Shown piece by piece: positions 56,469-64,000 of a stretch of 64,000 nucleotides of DNA (position 1 is the stretch's first letter; each line of letters opens with the position of its first letter). Source of the stretch: Blastococcus aurantiacus (GTDB lineage: Bacteria; Actinomycetota; Actinomycetes; Mycobacteriales; Geodermatophilaceae); the NCBI RefSeq assembly GCF_900102425.1, contig NZ_FNBT01000005.1, positions 186,001 to 250,000 on the forward strand, written 5' to 3'. The notes under the pieces are model-generated. The model made no database searches. It was not told the DNA's origin and saw only the letters and a program-made list of their open reading frames with translations. A program made the translations under genes and the position numbers.

Positions 56469-57977
56469 CCCCCGGAGCACCGCGCCGACGGTCTTCCACA
56501 GGATCATGAAGTCGAAGGTCAGCGACCAGTTCTCGACGTAGCGGACGTCGATGCGCACCGAGTCGTCCCACGACAGGTCCGAGCGGCCGCTGACCTGCCA
56601 CAGGCCGGTGAGGCCGGGCTTCACCAGGAACCGCCGGTGCATGTCGAAGCCGTAGCGCTCGACCTCGGTCGGCAGCGGTGGTCGCGGGCCGACCAGTGAC
56701 ATCTCACCGCGGATGACGTTGAACAGCTGGGGCAGCTCGTCGAGGGAGTAGCGGCGCAGCAGCTTGCCGACGCGGGTCACGCGCGGGTCGGCCTTCATCT
56801 TGAACAGGACGCCGTTGCCCTCGTCCCCGTGGGAGAGGTCCTTCACCATGCGGTCGGCCCCGGCCACCATGCTGCGGAACTTCAGCATCGAGAAGACCTC
56901 GCCGTCACGGCCCACGCGCTGCTGGCTGTAGAAGACGGGGCCCCGGCTGGTGACCTTGACGGCCAGGGCGATGCCGAGCAGCACCGGCAGCAGGAAGAAC
57001 ACGCCCAGCGAGGCGGAGGTCCGGTCGAACAGGTTCTTGACGATGCGGCGGGCACCCGTGAGCTCGGGCCGCTCCATGTGCAGCAGCGGCAGCCCGCAGA
57101 CCGGGCGGATGCGCACCCGGGGGCCGACGATCTCCGTCACCGCGGGCGCGAGCAGCAGCTCGGCGCGCGTCTTCTCCAGGTCCCAGCCCAGCCGGCGGAG
57201 TGCGGGGCCGTCCAGCTCAGGGCAGGGAAGAACAGCAACGGTGTCCACCTCGTACTTGGCGACGACGGCGGCGACCTCGTCGAGTTCGCCCAGCACCGGC
57301 AGGCCATTGAAGGCGTCGGCAGTCGGGTCGTACTGATCGGCCGGCAAGCAGCAACCGATGACTCGGTATCCGTGGTGCGCTTCCCGCTCCAACTGCTCGT
57401 CGAGAGCAGCGACGGCATTGCGGTGACCGACGAGGATGGTCGTCTGGAGGCGCTCACCACGGCGGCGCGCCCGGTGCAGCATCTTCCGCTGCACGTAGCG
57501 CTGTAGCAGCGTGAAGACGGTGACGAGGGGGACGGCGACGATGACGAACCCTCGGGCTACTTCCAAACGGAACGCCCAGGAGACGGTGCCCACGGTCGCG
57601 AGCAGCATCATCGCCGCGAAGAAAACCCGACGGAACTCTTCAGGCCCCACCCAGAGGAAGCGCTCCTCGTAGCTGCGGGCGACGACCATCGCACCCACCC
57701 ACACCACGGGCAGGAGTGCCAACGTCCATACAGAGGCGTAGCCAGGCGCCGCCGTGTCAGCGGGGGCGAAGCGCACCGCGAAGCCGGCAAGCGCGGCGAG
57801 GAGCGCCGACAGGGCATCGGTGACGACGAGACGCCGCACATAGTCCGCTCGCCAGACCCGACGAGCCTCGGTTCCCTCGCCGCGGAAACGCGCCGCGTAG
57901 GAGTACCAGCCGCGAGTGCTGGCGGAGCCGGAATATCGGACGGAATCGTCACGGATCTCAACGAACGAAATAGTCAC
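56454..57977 (-). CDS. Polyprenyl-phosphate sugar phosphotransferase (WbaP/CpsE type), copy 2
   Basis: 507 aa from GTG 57977, with GGGGG just upstream. Same layout as the copy at 48099, with long near-identical stretches (SWAFRLEVARGF, LHRARRRGERLQTT, MLKFRSMVAGADRM, PPLPTEVERYGFDMHRRFLV, SDLSWDDSVRIDVRYVENWS). Differences cluster in the N-terminal tail and the first helices. An older ATG-initiated frame to 58052 is open but not needed. Confidence 0.9.
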   Translation of the reverse strand: MTISFVEIRDDSVRYSGSASTRGWYSYAARFRGEGTEARRVWRADYVRRLVVTDALSALLAALAGFAVRFAPADTAAPGYASVWTLALLPVVWVGAMVVARSYEERFLWVGPEEFRRVFFAAMMLLATVGTVSWAFRLEVARGFVIVAVPLVTVFTLLQRYVQRKMLHRARRRGERLQTTILVGHRNAVAALDEQLEREAHHGYRVIGCCLPADQYDPTADAFNGLPVLGELDEVAAVVAKYEVDTVAVLPCPELDGPALRRLGWDLEKTRAELLLAPAVTEIVGPRVRIRPVCGLPLLHMERPELTGARRIVKNLFDRTSASLGVFFLLPVLLGIALAVKVTSRGPVFYSQQRVGRDGEVFSMLKFRSMVAGADRMVKDLSHGDEGNGVLFKMKADPRVTRVGKLLRRYSLDELPQLFNVIRGEMSLVGPRPPLPTEVERYGFDMHRRFLVKPGLTGLWQVSGRSDLSWDDSVRIDVRYVENWSLTFDFMILWKTVGAVLRGSGAY

Positions 57978-58147
57978 ACCCCCGTGTGCGCCCCATGAAT
58001 ACGAACTCGCTGCGCCACAGCGTCGCCGGAGCTGTGAAACTTCCGAGTTCAATCAACGGCGAGAAGGTACCGCTCGGAGAGCCTTTGCGGGAAGGGCGGA
58101 ATCAGGCATGCGGCCTGCTACACGGGGAATCCGCCATGTCCCTGACG

Positions 58148-59959
58148 CTATGCGTTCCGCTCGCTCCGTTGCGGTGAGGACGATGGTGCCAGGTAAGCCT
58201 GCGCCTGCAGTGCGTACAACTCCGCGTAGCGCCCGCCTAACGCCACGAGTTCTTCGTGCGTCCCACCCTCCACCACTCGGCCGCCTTCCATGACGTAGAT
58301 GACATCGGCGAGCTGGACACTGGAGTAGCGGTGCGAGATCAGAACCGCGGCTCGGCCGCCCAGCACTCCTCGGACGTCGGCGAACAGCTCGTGCTCTGCT
58401 CGAGGATCTAGGGCCGCGCTCGGCTCGTCGAGAATGACAAGAGAGCGGTCGCGGTAGAGGGCCCGGGCGAGGGCGAGCCGTTGCCATTGGCCCCCAGAGA
58501 GGTCGGCGCCCTCCTCCAGTTCGATTCCCATCACCGTGTCGAAGCCGTGCGGGAGGCGATTTACCGCGTCCGCGATCCCCACCCGCTCGACGGTGCTCTC
58601 GATCCTTCCCCTGTCGATGGGAACGGTCGTGTCGGAGATGGCCACGTTGTCCGCGACGCTCATCTGGTACTTCAGGAAGTCCTGGAACAGGATGCTGCAG
58701 CTCGCTCGCCGGTCGTCTCCGTCGAGCTCGCTCCCGTCCCACAGCACACGGCCGGCCTCCGGCGCGTACAGGCCGGCCATGATTTTGGCGAGCGTCGTCT
58801 TACCCGAGCCGTTTTCACCCACCAAGGCCACGACCTGACCTCTTGGCACGACCACGGTGACGCCGTCAAGTGCCGGCCGCTCCTGTCCCGGATAGGTGAA
58901 GGACGCCTCTTCCACCACCAGGGAGGTGGACAGGTCGTGCCGGGTGCCGGCGCTGCGGCCGGGCGGGTAGTCCTCGTGGAACTTCGCGAGATCCAGGAGA
59001 AACGGGGATGCCTCCATGAGGGAGCCGAAGGACCGGAACACCTGGCTCAGCTGCCCCCCCAGGATGCGGGCGGCAATCGCTGCAGCGCCGGCGTCCGGCA
59101 GGCTCAGGCGGCCCGCGGCAGTGAGCCAGACCACGACCGCCAGCGCCCCGCCCAGCGTGAGAGCCGAGGCGACGAGGCCGGCGAAGGCATACCGCCGCCG
59201 CTTACGGACATGCTCCTCCAGCAGAGACAGATACTGCGCATCGTCCTCAGCGTGCCGTCGCAGGAGCTCCGTCGTCGCGTCGAACGCCCGCAGCTCGGCC
59301 GCCGTGAAGCGGTAGCTGAGCAGCAGCTTGAGGTAGCCCCGGCGCTGACCAAGGAGGGTCACCCGTCGGGCGAACGCGAATTCCAGCACGCTCGTGCGAC
59401 GGGCGACGACAATCGTCGGAATGCCCCCGAGCAGCAGGACCGGGAGCATGAGGGGAGCGATGGCGACCAACGCGCCACCCATCGCTACGACCCCTATTCC
59501 ACTGCCGCCGAGAGCCAAGAGGCCAGACACGACGGTCGGCGGGCGGCCGACGGCGTTGGCCCTCACTCGTTCCAAACGGTTGAGAAACGCATGCGATTCG
59601 TACGTGACCAGATCGGCCGACGCGCATGAGTCAAGCAAGCGCCTCCAGATGGTCTGCGTCACCCGCTCTCCCAGAACGCGCTGCTGTAACGAGAGCAGGA
59701 CGGGAACAGCAGCCGAGACCGCGGTCGTGAGCGCTAACAGAGCTAGCGGTACACCTAGAGCGGTGACCGGAGCCCTCTCGACGAGAACCGTCGTGAGCGC
59801 GAGGTGACTGGCCAGGACCAGCCCCAACGCCGACATCGCGCCGACGAAGGTCAACGCCGCTGCGGCGAGCGTCCCCCGCCGGTCAGCCGCATAGACCGTC
59901 CCGACTGCACTCAAGAGGGGGAATTTCTCCGCCTGCAGCCGACGTCGGAAGGGCGGCAT
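58148..59959 (-). CDS. ABC transporter, fused permease-ATPase (putative lasso exporter)
   Basis: 603 aa. Membrane domain ~25-320 with six helices; ATPase ~345-585: LVGENGSGKTTLAKIMAGLY (Walker A), a Q-loop FQDFLKYQMSVADNV, signature ADLSGGQWQRLALARAL, Walker B SLVILDEPSAALD and switch HRYSSVQLADV. No peptidase C39 domain. Half-size transporters of this type (LarD/McjD-like) export lasso peptides and give immunity. 37 bases from the divergent regulator gene. Lower GC than the glycan locus. Confidence 0.85.
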   Translation of the reverse strand: MPPFRRRLQAEKFPLLSAVGTVYAADRRGTLAAAALTFVGAMSALGLVLASHLALTTVLVERAPVTALGVPLALLALTTAVSAAVPVLLSLQQRVLGERVTQTIWRRLLDSCASADLVTYESHAFLNRLERVRANAVGRPPTVVSGLLALGGSGIGVVAMGGALVAIAPLMLPVLLLGGIPTIVVARRTSVLEFAFARRVTLLGQRRGYLKLLLSYRFTAAELRAFDATTELLRRHAEDDAQYLSLLEEHVRKRRRYAFAGLVASALTLGGALAVVVWLTAAGRLSLPDAGAAAIAARILGGQLSQVFRSFGSLMEASPFLLDLAKFHEDYPPGRSAGTRHDLSTSLVVEEASFTYPGQERPALDGVTVVVPRGQVVALVGENGSGKTTLAKIMAGLYAPEAGRVLWDGSELDGDDRRASCSILFQDFLKYQMSVADNVAISDTTVPIDRGRIESTVERVGIADAVNRLPHGFDTVMGIELEEGADLSGGQWQRLALARALYRDRSLVILDEPSAALDPRAEHELFADVRGVLGGRAAVLISHRYSSVQLADVIYVMEGGRVVEGGTHEELVALGGRYAELYALQAQAYLAPSSSPQRSERNA

Positions 59960-59996
59960 AGGCCGGGATCATAGGGGGTTCGCTTAGCCTGCGGTC

Positions 59997-60560
59997 ATGG
60001 GGTCCGCATTCGCCACACCGGTCCCGACCGCGCTAAGAGTCGGGATCGTGGATCGACGTCCCATTGTTGGAGAACGCCTGAGGGTGGCGCTTTCGTCTGA
60101 CGATCGACTCCAGGTCGTGGGGGTCTTCACCGACTGGCGGTCGACCGAAGGGTGGCGATCCGACGTAGACCTGTGGGTGAGCTCGGAGCAGGGCGGCGGA
60201 ACTCTGCCTCGATTCAGCGCCGAGGAGTACGACCTCGGGGAGGTGGAACTTCTCTGTGACGCCGTCCACGCGGCCTCTAACGACACTACGAGGGACACTG
60301 CAGCGCCCTCCGAGCCGGCTCACCGCTTGCTCTCGCCCCATGAGTACGCAGTTCTTGAAGCGACCGCCTCAGGTCTGACCGCTGCTCAGACGGCAGAAAA
60401 GCTGGGAGTGTCCGTGCGGTCGGTAGAGACCGCCCGTCGGCGGACGATGGAGAAGTTGGGCGCCACGTCTGGCCAGGAGGCAGTGCGACTGGCTCATGAG
60501 ATTCGCGGCAGCGGACGGGTCGTGAGGCGCAGCGCTACACGGCCCGAGGCAAGCCGATGA
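59997..60560 (+). CDS. LuxR-type regulator with degenerate receiver domain
   Basis: 187 aa. N-terminal receiver-like VGIVDRRPIVGERLRVAL keeps only one residue of the acidic pair, and no phospho-acceptor Asp is visible where DLWVSSEQG stands. C-terminal GerE/LuxR HTH: LSPHEYAVLEATASGLTAAQTAEKLGVSVRSVETARRRTMEKLG. Likely a phosphorylation-independent regulator. ATGA overlap with the next gene. Confidence 0.8.
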   Translation: MGSAFATPVPTALRVGIVDRRPIVGERLRVALSSDDRLQVVGVFTDWRSTEGWRSDVDLWVSSEQGGGTLPRFSAEEYDLGEVELLCDAVHAASNDTTRDTAAPSEPAHRLLSPHEYAVLEATASGLTAAQTAEKLGVSVRSVETARRRTMEKLGATSGQEAVRLAHEIRGSGRVVRRSATRPEASR

Positions 60561-61228
60561 CCAGCCGGCCTCCGACGACACCGGCTCCTCGTGGTGAGCA
60601 CGGGCTTGCGGTGGTCGTTGCAGGCGGATCGACGTTGGTCCGATCGGCGCTTCGGAGTTCTTTGCGCGCATCCGCTGGCGATTCGGCGACGATCTCCCAC
60701 GTAGGAACCGCCGAGGAACTGCTGAGGGCGTGCAACCAAGGGTCTCAGGTGGTGGCGCTGTGCGCCCTTGACATCGACGGAGTACCGTTGCTGGCCGTCA
60801 TGTCCCAGCTACTCTCCGCGAGCGCGCGAGTCGTCATTGTAGGAAGTCAGGAATCTGCTTCCTTGGTGCCCGAGCTGCTTCTGCGCGGGGCGGCCGGTTT
60901 CCTGCCCCTGGAGACGACCGACCCCCGGCAATTGTGGGAAGCCGTAGAGGCTGCCGCCTCCGGCGGCGCGACGCTGCATCCAGCGGTCGCCATGCTCGTT
61001 CTGGAGCAGTGGCGAGCGACCCGGAGTGACGAGGCGCCCCAACTGACTGCGAAGGAAATGGAGGTCTTGCGGGCGATGATGGCTGGCACACCAGCGAAGT
61101 CCATCGCCCGGGATCTCGGCCTTTCGGTCAAGACGATCGATACGCACCGCTCCAAGATTTTCTCGAAACTCGGGGTGCGTACCGGCGCTCAAGCAGTTCA
61201 GCGGGCCCTCGAACTGGGCCTCAGCTGA
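60557..61228 (+). CDS. LuxR-type regulator with degenerate receiver domain, second
   Basis: 223 aa. Receiver-like half (LAVVVAGGSTLVRSALRSSL, VVIVGSQESASLVPELLLRGAAGFLPLE) lacks the acidic pair and the usual phospho-Asp. HTH: LTAKEMEVLRAMMAGTPAKSIARDLGLSVKTIDTHRSKIFSKLGV. A pair of such regulators probably controls the RiPP genes on either side. Confidence 0.82.
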   Translation: MTSRPPTTPAPRGEHGLAVVVAGGSTLVRSALRSSLRASAGDSATISHVGTAEELLRACNQGSQVVALCALDIDGVPLLAVMSQLLSASARVVIVGSQESASLVPELLLRGAAGFLPLETTDPRQLWEAVEAAASGGATLHPAVAMLVLEQWRATRSDEAPQLTAKEMEVLRAMMAGTPAKSIARDLGLSVKTIDTHRSKIFSKLGVRTGAQAVQRALELGLS

Positions 61229-61254
61229 AAGTAGTCTCGAGCACGGCCTTGCAT

Positions 61255-61295
61255 GCTCGCCGTTGCCCAGTCCCTTTGGCCGGGCAACGGCGAGC
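61255..61295. terminator. Bidirectional hairpin terminator
   Basis: Perfect 14-bp stem GCTCGCCGTTGCCC (61255-61268) with 61282-61295, 13-base loop. It lies between the convergent stops of the second regulator (61228) and the RiPP precursor (61302), so it can serve both. Confidence 0.75.
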
Positions 61296-61301
61296 GGTGC
61301 A

Positions 61302-61469
61302 TCAGCTGAGCGGGCCGCTACCGGGCTCACCGATCGGCGTGCCATCAGGGACGCCGGGGATACCGATGAGGCCGGTTCCATCATTGGCACCCAGAGTCTT
61401 GTTGACCTGCAGGGTCATGTCGTGCAGTGAACCGATCGTGGTGATCGACGGCGCTTCGTAGTTCTCCAT
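61302..61469 (-). CDS. Lasso-peptide-type RiPP precursor
   Basis: 55 aa. Leader MENYEAPSITTIGSLHDMTL fits the lasso RRE-recognition rule Y-x2-P-x-L-x3-G-x5-T (Y4, P7, I9, G13, T19). If T19 is at -2 as usual, the core begins at Q21 and is 35 residues: QVNKTLGANDGTGLIGIP, then a Gly/Pro-rich tail (GVPDGTPIGEPGSG) ending P-L-S. Only Asp30 is near a ring position (10th from Q21, 9th from V22). The C-terminal Ser is what PadeK/ThcoK-type kinases phosphorylate, and such a kinase is the divergent neighbour. Core cut site and cross-link are not proven. Confidence 0.8.
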   Translation of the reverse strand: MENYEAPSITTIGSLHDMTLQVNKTLGANDGTGLIGIPGVPDGTPIGEPGSGPLS

Positions 61470-61574
61470 CAGGCACTTCCCGTTGCTAGTAGGTGAGATC
61501 AAGTTAGATTGCCGACGATCGAAACGCACCGGGCAACTTCCCCTAGGGTGGCGCCCTCGACGAAGGGCCATGAG

Positions 61575-62393
61575 GTGCCTACGGGCTGCTACGGATTCAC
61601 CATGCCGGACCTCTCCGAGGCGTCAGCGCTGCTGCGACCAACGCCGAAGTCGGCCCCCGTCCTGCGAGTGACCCAGGCGAGGGGACCGTCCATGCTGGCA
61701 AAGGACACGTCGACTGATGACCGCACCGCGTACCGGCTACCCAATGGCCTGGGAGATGTGGAAGTGGATCGTGCCAGGCTGTCAGCGCATTTCAGGACTA
61801 CGACGCCTCTCCCCCACGACCATCTTGTACATCCGCACATCGCACGCGTTGCGGCCATCATGGCTCGATGGCTGGGCTGGCAGACGATTCATGCCGGCGC
61901 ATTCGAATACGGCGGGGGTGCGTGGGGGGTACTGGGCGAGCGAAACGCAGGCAAGAGTTCACTCATGGCCCAGTTGCATGTTCTCGGCCTCCCCATCATC
62001 ACGGACGACGTAGTGGTCGTGCAGGACGGGATGGTGATCCCCGGGCCAGGACTGATCGATCTCCGCGAGGGTGCAGCGGCTCACTTCGGGTTCGGTACAC
62101 CCTTGGGAGTCGTAGGCCGGCGAGCGCGCTGGCGCGTGCCGATTCCTCCGACAGGAGCAGCGCCCTTGCGTGGGTGGATCCTGCCGACGTGGGGCGAGGC
62201 TGCGGTCACCGTCTTGCCGCTTCAAATGCGGGTGCCGCTCCTCGCCTCGAATCTGGCCGTCCCTCTGCCGCCGACTGAACCGGCGAAGTTCTTCAGCCTG
62301 GCCGGTGTTCCGATTCTTCACTGGAGCCGCCGACAGGACTGGTCCACGATGGAGAGCTCGACCTGCGAGCTATTGGACGCGCTCAGTTCCTGA
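61575..62393 (+). CDS. HPr-kinase-like lasso-precursor kinase (PadeK/ThcoK type)
   Basis: 272 aa. Start GTG 61575 with GAAGGG 7 bases upstream; a TTG at 61509 would add 22 residues. It begins with CYGFTMPDLSEAS, an N-terminal style common in this group. Kinase core: TIHAGAFEYGGGAWGVLGER, Walker A GERNAGKSS (121-129), then IITDDVVVVQDG with D144-D145. Related enzymes in Paenibacillus and Thermobacillus phosphorylate the last Ser of the lasso precursor. It is divergent from the precursor and overlaps the end of the cyclase gene by 24 bases. Confidence 0.82.
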   Translation: MPTGCYGFTMPDLSEASALLRPTPKSAPVLRVTQARGPSMLAKDTSTDDRTAYRLPNGLGDVEVDRARLSAHFRTTTPLPHDHLVHPHIARVAAIMARWLGWQTIHAGAFEYGGGAWGVLGERNAGKSSLMAQLHVLGLPIITDDVVVVQDGMVIPGPGLIDLREGAAAHFGFGTPLGVVGRRARWRVPIPPTGAAPLRGWILPTWGEAAVTVLPLQMRVPLLASNLAVPLPPTEPAKFFSLAGVPILHWSRRQDWSTMESSTCELLDALSS

Positions 62394-63575
62394 AGCTGAC
62401 GAGGGCATGACCGTGGCTGCCCATGCGGCTTGGAACAGGGGATAGCTGCGCGCATCGGGGTCCTCCGTGCGCCAGATGTCGCGCAGTACCTCGACATCCA
62501 CGTACGAAGGATCGACCCCGGACCCGTCCCAGTCCTTCGCGAAAGACCGCGTTTCCGGACCCAGGAATGCTCCGTTGAACGAGGCTTTGCCAACCCTTAC
62601 GAGCGTCTGCTCCGGCAGGACGTCGGAGAACAGACCGATCATGCTCTGGGACCGGCTCCGAGGACCGTTGCGACCCCGCTCCCGTGCTACAGCCGTCAGG
62701 AAACGTGGGTCGGCAAACGGATGAAGAATGGATGCGCCATAACCGCTGGCAAGAAGTCCTAGGCTCTGCAGCGTGGTGGACATGTATCGCGATGACCACC
62801 ACCACCGGATCGCCTTGCCGTGATGGACGGGTTCCGCGACGCGCAAGTCCTCCCAAGCTCGTCGGACCGCCCGTTCGGCGTGTGGACGAAGCCATGGACT
62901 GGGGGCGCTAGGGTCGGGGCGGCGCGCCAGCACCCTCCGTCTCAGTGCTGGAGGCCCGATCGCACCGGCGACTTCGATGAGATCACCACGGCGGGGGCGC
63001 ACCTGGCGACTCAGCACTCTGTTGAGGCGCTCCCAGGCCCATCCAGGTGACATGATCTCGTCGCCGCCGAAGCCGGTCACCAACGTGCCACCACGAGCTA
63101 GTGCGGCAATGGGCGCATGAAACATGGTGTTCGCCGGCCAGAGCACCCCGTGTCGGCTGATGAGGTCCCGCGCCAGAGGGCCGACGACGTCGAGTTCAGT
63201 GGTGAGTTCGAGTCGCTCCCAGTCAACGACTTTGGCTTCGGCGATGACCATCTCCTGCCACCGCGACTCTTCCGCCGTATCCACGCCGGTGAATCGCTGA
63301 CTGACCGCTATCGGGGGAGGTAGGCCTTCCCTTCGTGCGACGGCTGCGGCCACGGCGAGGATCGCAGAGGAGTCCCGCCCTCCGGAAAAGCTGACCACGC
63401 ACGGCGGGTGACGAAGCGCCTCGAGGATGACCTCCTCAAAAGCCTTGCGTGCACTCGGCGAACCTGCCGGCGCCCTGGGAAGAGGGGGGGTGTTGCCGAT
63501 TCCCAGCGCGAATCCTGCTGCAAGTTCCAACGGAGACAACTGCCAGGGGCGCCAGGCTCGCGCGGACGTTGTCAC
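62370..63575 (-). CDS. Asparagine-synthetase-like lasso cyclase (C protein)
   Basis: 401 aa from GTG, GTGA overlap with the B2 gene. ATP-pyrophosphatase loop VVSFSGGRDSSAIL (61-74), TGFGGDEIMSPGW, then a helical C-terminal half with KASFNGAFLGPETRSF. It lacks the N-terminal glutaminase (Ntn) domain seen in ~600-aa lasso cyclases, so it is the short form. Adenylates the ring Asp/Glu carboxylate and closes the macrolactam with the core N-terminus. Confidence 0.85.
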   Translation of the reverse strand: MTTSARAWRPWQLSPLELAAGFALGIGNTPPLPRAPAGSPSARKAFEEVILEALRHPPCVVSFSGGRDSSAILAVAAAVARREGLPPPIAVSQRFTGVDTAEESRWQEMVIAEAKVVDWERLELTTELDVVGPLARDLISRHGVLWPANTMFHAPIAALARGGTLVTGFGGDEIMSPGWAWERLNRVLSRQVRPRRGDLIEVAGAIGPPALRRRVLARRPDPSAPSPWLRPHAERAVRRAWEDLRVAEPVHHGKAIRWWWSSRYMSTTLQSLGLLASGYGASILHPFADPRFLTAVARERGRNGPRSRSQSMIGLFSDVLPEQTLVRVGKASFNGAFLGPETRSFAKDWDGSGVDPSYVDVEVLRDIWRTEDPDARSYPLFQAAWAATVMPSSASGTERVQ

Positions 63576-64000
63576 CGAGGCTCCAAACGGTGCAGTTCCC
63601 GATAATTGCGAGCGACGTGGTCACCCGACTCGATGTCAAGCCAGGCATGCGCCTTTACGTCGGGGCCATCCTTGGCTACGCCGATGATGATTTCGCAGGG
63701 CACGTCGTGGTGGGCCAGCCATGACTGCAAGACCAAGGACCGTTCAAGACAGGTGGGCGAGGTCCGACGCAGCACCGCCTCGACACCCCGACGGGCGCCT
63801 GAAGGCAGTGGTGGCGGCGCAACGACGGTCGCCCTGACACCATCCCGGGCCAGCGCTCTTGCCGCCCTGCGGAGACTGATCCAGGCCCAGAGCCCAGCCC
63901 GGGCGGACGCCACGCTGTACCGGCCGACAAGTGGGGCCCGCCTGTAGGCCCGCCACTCGTCCAGCCCGTGCAAACGGGACGGATAATTCGACGACGTCAT
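63572..64000 (-). CDS. Lasso leader peptidase B2 (transglutaminase-like)
   Basis: 142 aa; the ATG is the last three bases of the window, so the true start could lie further out. Cys84 in SPTCLERSLVLQSWLAHHDV, His118 and Asp122 in VKAHAWLDIESGD form the Cys-His-Asp triad of McjB-type proteases. It removes the leader with help from a B1/PqqD recognition protein, not seen in the window but expected next on the minus strand. Confidence 0.87.
   Translation of the reverse strand: MTSSNYPSRLHGLDEWRAYRRAPLVGRYSVASARAGLWAWISLRRAARALARDGVRATVVAPPPLPSGARRGVEAVLRRTSPTCLERSLVLQSWLAHHDVPCEIIIGVAKDGPDVKAHAWLDIESGDHVARNYRELHRLEPR

Noticed and set aside
61302-61571. Longer 89-codon version of the RiPP precursor
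   Set aside because: The extra N-terminal residues (basic, Arg-rich) do not fit a lasso leader; the start at 61469 gives a leader that matches the known motif and length.

Overview
The window is uniformly GC-rich chromosomal DNA with dense coding, many GTG starts and many 4-base ATGA/GTGA stop-start overlaps. Together with SoxR without SoxS, CGNR and ANTAR regulators, MMPL and LGFP proteins and a fused UreAB, this points to a high-GC actinobacterium. The style fits Geodermatophilaceae (Blastococcus, Geodermatophilus, Modestobacter), but the family is inference. No CRISPR array, rRNA, integrase, transposase or insertion sequence was recognised.

Layout. (1) 1-7.6 kb, minus strand: a glycosyltransferase-HAD phosphatase fusion cut by the window edge, then an apparent acid uptake and activation module (MarR regulator, two TctC binding lipoproteins, TctB, TctA, and both subunits of a 3-oxoacid-type CoA-transferase). 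(2) 7.6-10.6 kb: a Pro/Ser/Thr-rich exported protein and a divergent disulfide oxidoreductase. (3) 10.5-20.6 kb: an eleven-gene run, ureAB-ureC-ureG-ureD-ureE-ureF-urtA-urtB-urtC-urtD-urtE, coupling a nickel urease, its maturation factors and a urea-type ABC importer. (4) 20.9-35.3 kb: mixed genes, including an MMPL exporter divergent from soxR with a candidate SoxR box, tRNA-Arg and tRNA-Ser, an MFS exporter divergent from a CGNR regulator across a repeated operator-like motif, an SGNH hydrolase, a PAP2-lipid kinase fusion coupled to a GH114 lipoprotein, a PHP protein, an LGFP/L,D-transpeptidase protein and two GAF-ANTAR regulators.

(5) 35.4-58 kb: a large exopolysaccharide or cell-surface glycan locus. 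It carries three polyprenyl-phosphate sugar transferases (two are close paralogs), two GT4 glycosyltransferases, a flippase-like protein, an O-antigen-ligase/polymerase-like protein, two Wzz-like chain-length proteins, a polysaccharide deacetylase, a clan GH-A hydrolase, a FemAB/GNAT-like protein, UDP-glucose dehydrogenase, RmlB and RmlD (no RmlA or RmlC here) and an LCP ligase. Several very small membrane or Cys-containing proteins lie among these genes.

(6) 58.1-64 kb: a lower-GC island that looks like a lasso-peptide-type RiPP cluster. It has an ABC exporter, two LuxR-type regulators with degraded receiver domains, a 55-aa precursor with the lasso leader motif and an unusually long Gly/Pro-rich core ending in Ser, an HPr-kinase-like protein of the type that phosphorylates the C-terminal Ser of lasso precursors, an asparagine-synthetase-like cyclase and a B2 leader protease. 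The expected PqqD-like B1 recognition protein is not in the window and may lie just past base 64000. This is the most novel-looking system here.
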